Below are positions 36,211 through 49,644 of a stretch of DNA of 64,000 bases, in pieces. The notes below the pieces were generated by a model. It ran no database searches and was not told the origin of the DNA. It saw nothing but the letters and a program-made list of their open reading frames with translations. Each line of letters begins with the position of its first letter. Positions within the stretch are counted from its first letter, which is position 1. A program made the translations under genes and the position numbers. The DNA comes from Halichondria panicea (Eukaryota; Porifera; Demospongiae; Suberitida; Halichondriidae), in assembly GCF_963675165.1 (NCBI RefSeq), contig NC_087392.1:4857442-4921441 (forward strand). The letters run 5' to 3'.

Positions 36211-39200
36211 ACCCACTCACACCCCCACCCACACACATGCACGTAGGTCACAGTGCCAAGTTGAAGCTTCTTGAGCAGCCCATCCCTGCCAACTTCCTGA
36301 AACTGGAGGAGAAGGTTCGTGTGCTCTCAGTGCAATGCAAGAAGGAGGAGACTCCACCAGTGCTCAAGGAAACACTCTTCAGGTGCGTGAATGTGGACAC
36401 CCGCCTCTAGGGGGGAGGGGTAGGGGGGACACCTGCTACTAGGGGGGAGGGGTGGGGGGACACCCGCCACTAGGGGGAGGCGTGGGGGGGACACCCGCCA
36501 CTAGGGGGAGGGGTGGGGGACACGCGCCACTAGAGGGGAGGGGAGGGGGTGACACCCGCCACTGGGGGGGGTGGGGGGACACCCGCCACTAGGGGGGAGG
36601 GTGGGGGACACCCGCCACTAGGGGGGAGGGGTGGGGGTGACACCCGCCACTAGGGGGAGGGTGGGGGACACCCGCCACTAGGGGGAGGGGTGGGGGGACA
36701 CCCGCCACTAGGGGGGAGGGTGGGGGTGACACCCGCCACTAGGGGGGAGGGTGGGGGACACCCGCCACTAGGGGGGAGGGTGGGGAACACCCGCCACTAG
36801 GGGGGAGGGGTGGGGGGACACCCGCCACTAGGGGGGAGGGGTGGGGGACACGCGCCACTAGAGGGGAGGGGGTGACACCCGCCACTAGGGGGGGTGGGGG
36901 GACACCCGCCACTAGGGGGGAGGGTGGACTGCTGACTCTATAGCTGAAACATATGTGACTGTTTAATATAATCATTTCCACATTGTAGACAAGATGTGCT
37001 TGATACTTGTAGCTACACGTACTTTGTAGAGCGCTAATAATTATTTTAGAGTGGTTGGATCTCTTTTAGGTACCGTATTCTCAAATGCCATAACATCTAC
37101 TGTTGTACATCTAGTTCATGCCTCTATTAAATAGTAACCAGATCGAGGCAACAGTCAGTGTCAGTGTCAGTGTCAGTGTCAGTGTCAGTGTGTTATCCTG
37201 TTCCCTCTACACACAGAGAGTCTACTAAGGATGTGATTGCTAACCCCAGAGAGCTCAACCAAGCTGTCACTTTCCTGCACGAGAATGGTGAGTCACATGT
37301 TTAGTTGGGTAATGAGCTTGTATGTACATGTACTTATAAGACTAATGGCATGATGGAGGGTGTAGCTGGGGGGACTGTAAAGGCCATGACTTGAGTTAGT
37401 TTTAGTGATCCAATTTCAATGATTTTCTGAAAGAGACCTTTTACAAAGTATCATCAATGTTTATATTTGGGATATGAAAAAAATTGCCAGTTTCGGCCCA
37501 GTACACTGTACCGTGGATTATAGCCCAAGGCCGAAAATTATGGTATTTTGGATTTAAACACATTATTAACCCGAGGCGCGTGGGCGGCCACGGGTTATAG
37601 TAGTCGTTACCCGAGGCGCGCGTGGGCGGCCACGGGTATAGTAGTCTGTTGGTTTGTTTGTTTGTTTGTTTGTTTGTCTGTTTGTCACTAGTATATCTAC
37701 TCACCTGGATGCCATAGCGCTGCGTTTGCAGCATAGGTAGCCTTCACATAACAATATCTTGGTTTAAATAGTGGCAGATTTTGATGTTAAAGCTTCTTTG
37801 TCGAGCAAAAGCTAAGAAGCTTGAATAAGCTTGTGACTAGGTCTGCTTACCTGGATGTTCTAGCACTGCGTTTACAGCATGAGTAGCCTCCACACAACAA
37901 GTTAGTACTTTTGATAGTGGCAGCTTTCGGTGTTAAAGCTTCTTTGTCTAATAAGGCCACTCCAAGTGATACTCTGGTTTCTGGTCCACCGCCCGCATCA
38001 GATTTTATTCTTGGATTTCTATCTCATTATTGGATTTCTATCCCATTATTTCTACTACGCATGCGCAGAATGGTCCATGTGGTACAAAATAGTGTGATAA
38101 TGATATTCATTTGCAAAATAATGAGATTCATAAGGTGAAATTGATAATGACATAATGAGAAAAGCCGCCCGCCCGCATGCAATTAGAAAAACTTCAGGAC
38201 CAGAAACCAGAGTGTCACTTGGAGTGGCCTAAAAGCGAGCAAAATGTAGCTTGAACAGAACTTGCACATGCGTTACTTATAACTGAAGTGATCCTGTACC
38301 AAGAACGATGGAACAGGGTCACTACAGTAGAAAGCTGTATATACCAGGAACAATGGAAGAGGGTCACTAAAGTAGAAGCTTGAATATAGCTCCTGCTGCT
38401 GACTGGGATCCTACTCCATGCAGAACCTGGAGCCATACTTCTCTGAGACTCCAGGCTTCTTTACTGTGATCCTAATCCACAGTGCATATATCTATAGTAC
38501 TACTACCTGTTCTCAAATGTTCTGAGTTGCTGTGCAAGTCATACATGATAACAACATCACTATATGCACTGCATTATATTTCTGGTTTCTTTATAATCAT
38601 GTACCAGCCGAGGGTTTGCACTTTAGTGCTCTAGTTACCCGAGGCGCGCGTGGGCGGCCACGGGTATAGTAGTCCGTTGGTCTGTTTGTTTGTTTGTAAT
38701 GTGTGAGTCTACTCACCTGCATGCCATGGCACTGCGTTTACAGCATGGATAGCCTTCATACAACAAGTTATTAATTTTAATAGTGGCAGAATTTCATGTT
38801 AAACCTTCGTTGTCAAATAAAAACAAGCAAAAGCTAAGAAGCTTGTGACTGGGTCTGCTTACCTGGATGCTCTAGCACTGCGTTTACAGCATGGGTAGCC
38901 TCCACACAACAAGTCAGTACTTCTAATAGTGGCAGCTTTCGGTGTTAAAGCTTCGTTGTCTAATAAAAGCGAGCAAAATGTAGCTTGAACAGAACTTGCA
39001 CATGCGTTACTTATAACTGAAGTGATCCTGTACCAGGTCCAGAAACAATGGAACAGGGTCACTAAAGTAGAAAGCTGTATATACCAGGAACAATATTGGA
39101 ACAGGGTCACTAAACCAGAAAGCTTGCTTTAGCTGACTGGGATCCATGCAGGACCTGGAGCCATACTTCTCTGAGACTCCATGCTTTTTTGCTGTGATCC

Positions 39201-40689
39201 TAATCCACAGTGCATATATTTATAGTACTACTACCTGTTCTCAAATGTTTCAGCATGCCTCCAGTCTGGTTTAGTTTTATTGCTCCTGAGTTGCTGTGCA
39301 AGTCATGCATGATGATGATAACAACATCACTATATGCACTGCATTATATCAGTCTTCTGGTTTCTTTATAATCATGTCACCAGCCGAGGGTTTGCACTTT
39401 AGTGCTCTAGTTTGGTTTGTTTGTTTGTTTGTGACAGGTGAATCTACTCACCTGGATGCCACAGCACTGCGTTTACAGCATGGATAGCCTTCATACAACA
39501 AGTTATTAATTTTAATAGTGGCAGAATTTCATGTTAAACCTTCATTGTCAAATAAAAACGAGCAAAAGCTAAGAAGCTTGTGACTGGGTCTGCTTACCTG
39601 GATGCTCTAGCACTGCGTTTACAGCATGGGTAGCCTCCACACAACAAGTCAGTACTTCTAATAGTGGCAGCTTTCGGTGTTAAAGCTTCGTTGTCTACAT
39701 GTAATAAAAGCGAGCAAAATGTAGCTTGAACAGAACTTGCACATGCGTTACTTATAACTGAAGTGATCTTGTACCCGGTCCAGAAACAATGGAACAGGGT
39801 CACTAAAGTAGAAAGCTGTATATACCAGGAAGAATGGAACAGGGTCACCAAAGTAGAAAGCTTGCTTTAGCTGACTGGGATCCATGCAGGACCTGGAGCC
39901 ATACTTCTCTGAGACTCCAGGCTTCTTTGCTGTGATCCTAATCCACAGTGCATATATCTATAGTACTACTACCTGTTCTCAAATGTTTCAGCATGCCTCC
40001 AGTCTGGTTTAGTTTTATTGCTCCTGAGTTGCTGTGCAAGTCATGCATGATGATAACAACATCACTATATGCAGTCTTCTGGTTTCTTTATAATCATGTC
40101 ACCAGCCGAGGGTTTGCACTTTAGTGCTCTAGTTTAAAAGGTATCTTTCCAAGCTTTCAGAATTGAGCTATTTGAAAGGTATATCACCAGACCACCACTA
40201 ACCCCCTCCCTCCCCCTCTCCCTCTCCCTCTCCCTCTCTTCCTCTCCCCCACTGGCAGGTATCATGCTTCATTACGACACACCTGCTCTGAGTCACCTGT
40301 ACTTTGTGAACCCTCAATGGTTGTGTGACATGCTGGCTCACATTGTGACTGTCCCTGAGGTGCAAACCTTCATCCCAAGACAAGATGGTGAGTGATAGCT
40401 ATTATCCCTCCAAGTCTGTGATGTATCCACACTAGTCGTGGTGGTTGGTAAGTACTAACCACCTCTAGACAGCAAACAACACCTCTTAGGCCTTCTAGTT
40501 TACTACGTGAAAGAGGCAAATTTGTGTACTGAATTGAGATTGAGGATTGAAACAGTCACCACTTAAAATGGTTTTATGTGTAAGCTTGTGCAGTATGTGT
40601 TCTTAGCGTTCTTTGTACATGTTCAGCTTGTAGTCTGCATATCTTATAATTATAAGCTATTCTGTATCCATACGTAATCATGCCCCCGC

Positions 40690-40721
<32 letters not shown>

Positions 40722-43549
40722 GGCCCTGAGGCTGGAATTCTCCGTACATCAGTCCTCTCTCACGTCTTCAAAGGCAATGTCTTCCCTCAGGCATACCGAA
40801 AAGAATACGTTGAACTCCTTGGAAAATTCGAAGTGGCCTTATACCTCGATCGCCATCGACTGTTAGTACCGTCCATGCTTCCTCTGAAACCTCGGTACAC
40901 TTTACACACTTTCAAGAACGTATTCCCAAGACCCAGTCTTGTGCGAATCCTCTCAATGTCTCCGGACACGAGCAAGTTGTTTAGTTCTAATCTCGAGCAC
41001 AGCAGTGACCTTGAACATAGCTCTGATAGCTGGGAAGGGCGAGTGGGATCTCAACTAGCCGTGGCTACGCACATGAGTGAGGAGATATTCCGAACAGGGC
41101 TCTTGCTACGGCGATTTTATTTCATGACGTACGTACCGAGCGGATTTTGGCCACGACTGATTTCTCGATTTCTAGCGTCGAATGCGTTTGGAGAGATTCT
41201 CTTGCGCTCGTTGGGTTACGATCGTGAGCAGGTGAAGGAGGTTATGGAGGAGCTTATATCGGGAGCTCAAACTGGCGCCGTGAGCCTGGAGTGGTCCTAT
41301 TGGAAGACCGGGATAGAGCTTTGGTACAAGGGGTTCAGCCTGCTGCGTGTTTCAGAGATACTACCTGGTGGGTCGTTTTCTAATTGCAAGCCAAGCCCGT
41401 CCATTTTCGAGCAAAAAAGTGCTTGTACACCTATAGAGCCATCTATGGATGCACAGGACTTATCGTTTGATCTGAGCGGTCACTGGATGCCGGTGGATAT
41501 GACCCCCTCTAGGGGTATCGAGGTCATCGTCCCCGATACTGTGTGTCTGGCACTGCTCCAGAGAGAGGTGGACCAACTGCAGCCAGTGACACAGTGAGTC
41601 TTCTCTATCTAGAGTATTCCACTGGCTATATAAATATAGGGCCTGTATATACATGTATGTAGGTCGAGTTAACGTTCTGACTTTATATACAGAACATGTA
41701 TAGCTAGTGATTTACTTTCGTATGGTGTAAATTTTCGTATATATTTCGAAAACTATTCTGCTGCAATAGATTCAACGTCACTATCCTGAGCTGTACAAAT
41801 ATTAAAAATAGTTCATACAAAAATTTGCACCAACGAAAATTACTCGCTATACGATAGCAGATTTGTGCAATTTGAAAATGTTTGTACTTGTAGCATGTTT
41901 CCGGTGGCTTTTACGCATTTAATGTATTTGTTATAATACACATTATATACGTACACACACTACTAGACTGACGTCACATGATGTGGATGACGGGTCACAT
42001 GACCCAAGCCCCGCCTACCCTCAATACGAGAGCCACTGGATGAGTGCTGAACTATTAGCCCTAGCTGCTGACTATATAGACACACTCCTGGAGGACTGGT
42101 ACCCTGGTCTAGGAGCAAGGGAGGGGAATAAGACGGTGGAGTCCGTCCCCTACGTCAATAGAGTGGTCCCCTGTCCATTCTGTGTGAGCAACGCTGAGCA
42201 GCTGCCTCACCTGGATGATTCTGAGGTGGGTCACATGACTGTGTATCGGGGTTTATGTGTGGGTCACATGACTGTGTATCGGGGTTTATGTGTGGGTCAC
42301 ATGACTGTGTATCGGGGTTTATGTGTGGGTCACATGACTGTGTATCGGGGTTTATGTGTGGGTCACATGACTGTGTATCGGGGTTTATGTGTGGGTCACA
42401 TGACTGTGTATCGGGGTTTATGTGTGGGTCACATGACTGTGTATTGGGGTTTTATGTGTAGGTCACATGACTGTGTATTGGGGTTTGTATGCGGGTCACA
42501 TGACTGTGTATTGGGGGTTTATATTATTTTAAATGCCCCGGTGAGTCACTGTCATTATATTATACCGGGAGTGCATGAATGAGTGGGTGGATGGTTTATC
42601 TGCAGCTCTGAGCCGACATGCAGCTGCATGTTTGATAGGCTTACTAGCAATTTCACATTCTGATATTTACCTCCCCCTAATATTTAACAATCTTGCACAA
42701 CCAAATGTTAGGAAATTCATGCTCTATAGACTTTAACATAAATGTCCTATTCCTCCCCCTCCTACGCTTAGGTTTGTCTGAGTCCACTAGTTGAACGACC
42801 ACCAGCTGAACTGTTCACAAGCTCGGCCAAAACCACACCCACTACATCCGCTTCCAAACGTTCAACACGAATTTTCTCGAAATCATCGCAGCACTTCCCG
42901 TCAGAAGTTGCTGGTACCTCACCCGAGGGAGGTCCATCAAGCCACACCCCCAAATCAAAGCCACGGAGAGCTTTATTCAAACGCAAGATCAACAGTGAAA
43001 CTCCACCCACTTTACATGAGGGTAGTGACAAACCCCTGGATGTGAGGCGTACAATGAGGAAAGGAAGTTTAGCGGACATACATGTAGTGAAAGTGAAAAG
43101 TAACAGTGAGTCAGATCACGACCCTCTTGCTCTTTTCGATGAGGCGTCGCCCCCCAGAGCACCCCCTGTTGGAAGTCAGGCTGGACTAGATGTGGCGTCA
43201 AAGTTTGGGTTCATGCTAGAGTCTTGTATCCTAGCGTCACGTCAGACTGGTGTTCTGGTGTGCCCCGCCCACCCAGAGCACCCCCTCTCAGTGCAGCACA
43301 TTGCCCCAGACCTGGTGAGTGTCTTAGTGTGTAAATAACTGTTTATTAACATATTAATTCTTCATTAATTTGACAATCATCTCATATTAATTATTTTTAT
43401 GCAATCCATTCCATAGGCCCAACAAATAACGTATATCAAGTAATGATGTCTGCTACAAATATAACTGATGAAAACTAGTTGTATAGTAATGTACTCCCCC
43501 CCCCCCACACACACATACTCCCACACACACACACACACACACATACGCC

Positions 43550-43580
<31 letters not shown>

Positions 43581-46500
43581 ATTCTCAGACCTCCCCCGGA
43601 GGTTCATTCTGGACCCTGCTTGTGTGGACAAGGGGGAGTATGTGGATCACGGTAGCTTTGGTGATATCTACCACGGCTCAGTCTACCCTGCCCCCTCCGC
43701 TACTGATGACGAGGGACGAGAGGTGGCAATAAAGATCGACAGGATGGACTCTAAGAAGTACAATGCTGAGTCAGCAACAAAGGCTTATGTTGAGGTACAA
43801 CACTGTCATCGGCTATAAATAAACTACATAACTATAATATTATATGTTCTGTGTTTTTAGTGATTGCCCAAAATCCACTTTCCAACGATTTTTTCTTCTT
43901 CTGAAATGTGCCCTCCACACCTCACACTCACACCCTCACACACACACCCTCCACACCTCATACACCCACCACACCTCACACACACCTCACATCCTCACAC
44001 ACACCTCACACCCTCACACCCAGGTTCGTACTGAGGTCTCGATGCTCCATCGTCTGGACCACCCCAACATCATAGACTTCATAGGTGTGGTGCTACAGCC
44101 GCTGTGCTTCATCCTGGAGTGGGCACCTAATGGAAGTCTGTCCTCTCTCTTTAAGAAGTTCCGTAAAGTGGATGCTCGTATTAGTCCTAGTGCACTGCAA
44201 TCCACAGCACTGCAGGTACTAACAATAGCAGCTGGCCTACTTTGAGTGTCAGTAACTTTAGTTGGAAAGAAGAGTTGAAAATAATTATAAGCTCTTACCA
44301 CATGATACATGTAACTTGATGTGGCCCAAATTCCTAGTGTATTACAGAAAACTAACCTACATGTATAGACTAGCTTTGGTTACCCATACCTCTAGACTGA
44401 CATTGCTTGCTGGCTAGGCATTGCTAGAATGGATTACTCGTGATGATTTACTTCTGCACATGCCCACACTTCTCATACAATATCAGAAATCTCAAGTTTT
44501 GGCTGATAGTTTATCCCCCCTCCCCATGCAGGTTGCTTCAGGCCTGGCCTACCTCCATGAGCGTAAGATTGTGTATTACGATCTGAAGAGTCCCAACATC
44601 CTGGTGTTCCAGTTCCCCAGTCCAGATGAGAGTCTAATGGCCACCCAACCTTCTGGCTATCAGGGGGAGGAGCAATATCAACGTAAGAGCATGCACTCTT
44701 GATAGCTGTGTAGCTACCAGATACATGTACTGTACACTGGTTACCATTATGGAAGCATGTTGACTTAGCTGTGATAGCTAGAACATGAGCTGTGTACATG
44801 TCTATTGTAGTTACCCTGTAAGCAGGCCACCCTCTATAATACAGCCAGGTTAATGGGGCGTAAAGTCTCCATAGCATGTATTTGGACCTGTGTTAGCAGG
44901 CCACCTCTTTATTGCAGCCACTGTGGGTTTGCCCCGGTATAATTGCAATTTAATTTCTGATTCACAGCTACGGAAGTGTTTGTCAAAATTGCTGACCTCG
45001 GCATCAGTCGCCAGATGTCTCCGGGTGGAGTCAAAGGGTTCAAGGGTTCACCTGGTTTCATGGCCCCGGAGATACTCAAGTACGTGGGACTAGAGGCGTG
45101 CACGGAGAAGGTTGACGTGTTCTCATTCGGCATGTTCTTGTTTGAGCTCATCTCTCTCCACTTTCCATTTGAGAAACAAAATATAATGGGAATGCAAATT
45201 GAGAAATTGGTCATCGAAGGAGAGAGACCTCCCCTACAGACCCGGGTAAGCGGCGGGAGTTTAATTGTACATTGTTAATACCGTATAGCGGGTTATTTTC
45301 GTTTAGTGGACGGTATATTTCGTATCTAGTAGTATTGTAGAGCATCCAATGAAAATTAAACTACGAAATTATTTGATCGCAATTCGTTCAACGTCGCTAT
45401 CCCGAGCTGTACAAATATTTGAAATATTTAAGTGGGCAGTTCATACGAAAATTGCCCACTATACGATAGTTGCATTTCACATTAAATATTTCACCTCTTA
45501 CATATCGACTTCCCCCCCCCCACCTCTCAGGAGCTCAACAGTCCTATATTGTACCTGGACGTGATGCGCTGGTGTTGGCAACAAGACTACCACCAGCGTC
45601 CCTCTGCTCAGCAGCTATCAGACATCCTCCCTAACCCCTCCATTCCCAGACTAGTGGATGCTGTCTCTCTCAATAACTCTAGTATCGTTTCATGCTCCTG
45701 TATCTGCACTCTCCCCATCGAGATTCTCCCGCCAGGGGAAGTGGGCGGGGTTTCAGATCCCGGGGGCGTTGGATTCACACCCCCTCATCCTCACGTTGCT
45801 AGGGGCGACCTCCAGGAGGAGCTGTGGCTGTGCATGCACAGTGCACTGGGGTCAGAGGTCAGAGTAATCAACTTCAGAGGAAAAGCATCTCAAGTGAGTG
45901 AAGATTTTTTGGTTCTCAATTTCTAACATGTTATATGGGATAGAAGGTTTGGTCTGTTTTCTAATACCTAAATTGATGGTGCTAAAATGTATCTGTGTAC
46001 TGTGTACTCGTTGCCATGCCTACCATTACATGTAGTCTTTGTGTGTGTGTATTAGGCAATGATTGGGTAGCTCTGGGAATATGGGAACACTCTGTGTGTG
46101 TGTGTGATACAATAGTACACAGGCCTATAGACAATCATAGAAGTGCGTTCACAATCACTATTATGCAGATAGTAGTAACGATTGTGATCACCTCGTACAT
46201 TGCTAACATGGTGATTTTCTATTTCTGAAAGGCGTACATTTGTAGCGCACTACATACACACAAAATACACTAAAAGTGACGTACAAATCCAGTGAATGAG
46301 TGAGTAAAAGCACAGACACTAGACAAAGATGTATCCTTACAATGAGAGTGCATTATACACACATGCCTGCATAGCTAGTCGAGTAGTAATACTTCATTCA
46401 GCAACAATTCTTGTGACCTCTTAAAATTCAGTATAAAACGTCAAGTTGTGGCAGTACTCGTCCTAATAGTTTGACCACTGAGCTGCTCACCACTCGACTG

Positions 46501-49500
46501 TAGCCAGTACTTCCTCTGCTTTGGTGTCTGGCTTTTTATATGTTTTCACCAGCGAGTAAAATCATTTTATTAATAGTTATGTAATCAGCATAACATACTC
46601 TACACACACGCACACCCACCCCCCACACACACGCCCACACACACGCTCACCCACCCCCATACACATGCCCACACAGTCATTTCCAGTGTGCTCGGCCAAG
46701 ATAACGTGCATATGTGCAGTGAACTACTGCATGTGGTTGGGCACTGACGAGGGGCAGTTGTACGTGTTGGACGCCATCACTAAACACACGGTGCTGGACA
46801 GACAGCTGGCAGTGCTGGCTCATCAGGGCATCTCCAGTATTCACCATATTCTCAGTAACAGGTGAGTGTGGGTGTGGGTGGGTGTGGGCGGGTGTGTGGG
46901 TGGGTGGGTGTGGACGTGTGCATGTACGTGTGACCAAGAGTTCATTAGGAGGTCAGACGGAACGCCTTTTGTGTACAGTCATTGGAGTTGCGTACTCTTC
47001 CTAATGAACTCTTGGTGTGACCTATTATGTGTGCCTACATGTACATGTTTTTTGTAACAATAGACTGCATTTCATATTGAGACCACTCAGTACTGTCCCT
47101 ACAATGCTCACTATTGACCTCCCTAAAGAGTCCACCTCTCTATTGAGACCACTCAGTACTGTCCCTACAATGCTATCACTATTAACCTCCCTAAAGAGAC
47201 CACCTCTCTATTGAGAACACTCAGAACTATCCCTATACAATGCTCACACCCTAAAGAAACTACCTCTCTATTGAGACCACTCAGTACTGTCCCTACAATG
47301 CTATCACTATTGACCTCCCTAAAGAGTCCACCTCTCTATTGAGACCACTGTCCCTACAATGCTCACACTATTGACCTCCCTAAAGAGACCACCTCTCTAT
47401 TGAGACCACTGTCCCTACAATGCTCACACTATTGACCTCCCTAAAGAGACCACCTCTCTATTGAGACCACTGTCCCTACAATGCTCACACTATTGACCTC
47501 CCTAAAGAGACCACCTCTCTATTGAGACCACTGTCCCTACAATGCTCACACTATTGACCTCCCTAAAGAGACCACCTCTCTATTGACACCACTGTCCCTA
47601 CAATGCTATCACTATTGACCTCCCTAAAGAGTCCACCTCTCTATTGAGACCACTGTCCCTACAATGCTCACACTATTGACCCATTGAGACCACTCAGTAC
47701 TGTCCCTACAATGCTATCACTATTGACCTCCCTAAAGAGACCACCTCTCTATTGACCCCCCCCCCCCCCCACACACACACACACACACACACACACAGGC
47801 AAGTCCTAGTCACTCGTAAAGATGGAACCATCCTCTTATTCAACGAAGACATTTTGGACCGTAATATTCCAGACAATTCTCACTTTGACAATCACATTAA
47901 CAGTACGCAACTTCCTGTTCGCTCGGTCTTCAAGACTCCAGAGAAACTTCCCATCCTGTCCTCGACTTTGATAACAGCTGGTAGTAGCCAGCGAAGTCTT
48001 TGGTGCGGAACCAAGTACGAGATTATACTGATATTCGATATAGCAGCGTCTCAAATTGAGTATTGTCGTAAAAAGTACAACAGGTCACGATACGAGGTTG
48101 CAGAGAACGAGGAGGTGGTGTCGTTAGTTTCGACCGAGGGGGAGGGGAAGTATGTGTGGGCATTGACCACACCCACTAACTCCCTGTATTGTTGGTCAGT
48201 GAGCAAAGAGGAGCTACTGGCAACCTTCAGTGTGGCCCAGCTCACACCACACCAAGGTGAGGGGGTGTGTCCCATTCCTGCGTGTATTGTCACAGCCAGT
48301 ATTTGCGTTGAGTTTGGCCCTCATAATGTTGTCATAACCTTGTCATGCTTTGCTGAATGTCATGTACCATTGGATTCCTTGTTAACAAGCGCTTCTATCT
48401 CTATAATAATGCTTTGTGTGTTCATAGCTCAATTGCATACCGTATAGCAGGTAATTTTCGGGGGACAAAATATTCGTGGTTCAGCAATATTGAGACACTT
48501 CGTGGGTAATATTTTCGTGGTTGGAGTTTGCACTGCAGGTAAAGGTAGGCAAGGTCGCTTCATTCGTGGGTAAAATATTCGTGGTCAGACCTCCAACCAC
48601 GAAAACCACGAATATTTTGCCCCACGAAAATTACACGCTATACGGTATGTGACGAGTCCAATCAAAGTACCGACCATTTCCTGTACATTAAGAATTAGTG
48701 TCTACCCCCAAAAAACTATTCTTCACATTCCCAGCATACAAGCTACATGTAGTTTAGGTAGGTGCTCATACATGCATGTACATGTACATGTAGTGTACAA
48801 CATTGGGCCAGGTGCATGTTTGATTGCACATGTCTTATTGAATATATTTACTACTTCCTAAAACCACTGTCTCCACATTTCCCCTGTATACAGTGACCTC
48901 TCTGTATGCCATGGGCTCCGAGTTACAACTGGCCCTTAGCAACGGACACATACTCCTAGCAACCACAGCGGGCACTCAAATTGTGGCCACCACCGAACTC
49001 AAAGGTCACGTTAAAGAAGTGTACCAGCTGCTCTCCATAGGTGGGCGTGTGTTCCCCCGCCACTGGTTGCCTAGCATCATCGGACGAAGCAATGCCATAG
49101 ACTATTACAGGTATAACATTGTGTTGTTGTTTGTTGCCTCTTTTGTGTGAGTTTATTTAGCGTTGGGATATTCCTGTTACTTTAGCAATAATCTTATATG
49201 GTACCCGTGTAGTTGAAAGACTTTATAATAACCAGGAGCCCATAATAGAGAGAAGGCTTCTGATATTACTTAGGTTGCTTTGATATTTGAGCTTTTATAT
49301 GTGACAAATAGATCTGGTGTCGTATTCTCTTTAGCTTCCCCCCCCCCCCACTACCTAAAAATGTAAATATCCTCCTACACAATTCCCACTATTCCATTAA
49401 TGATTATTATACCTTCAATGCATAAACACATTATATACATTTTTAGGTATTAACGTTGCTTGTTTCCAGGGCTTTTCCCGACCATTCTAGCAATTTTTCA

Positions 49501-49563
49501 CATTGCAAATGTTTATGGAAAGACTATAATACATCAATTGCCTATAAGGATGTCACATACCCC

Positions 49564-49644
<81 letters not shown>

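Noticed and set aside
37441-40135. Repeated minus-strand frames in intron 12
   Set aside because: They recur because the DNA is tandemly triplicated; no domain, start context or splice pattern supports a gene.
42255-42525. Regular 33-bp repeats resembling a CRISPR array
   Set aside because: The units are contiguous with no variable spacers and lie in an animal intron; a minisatellite explains them.
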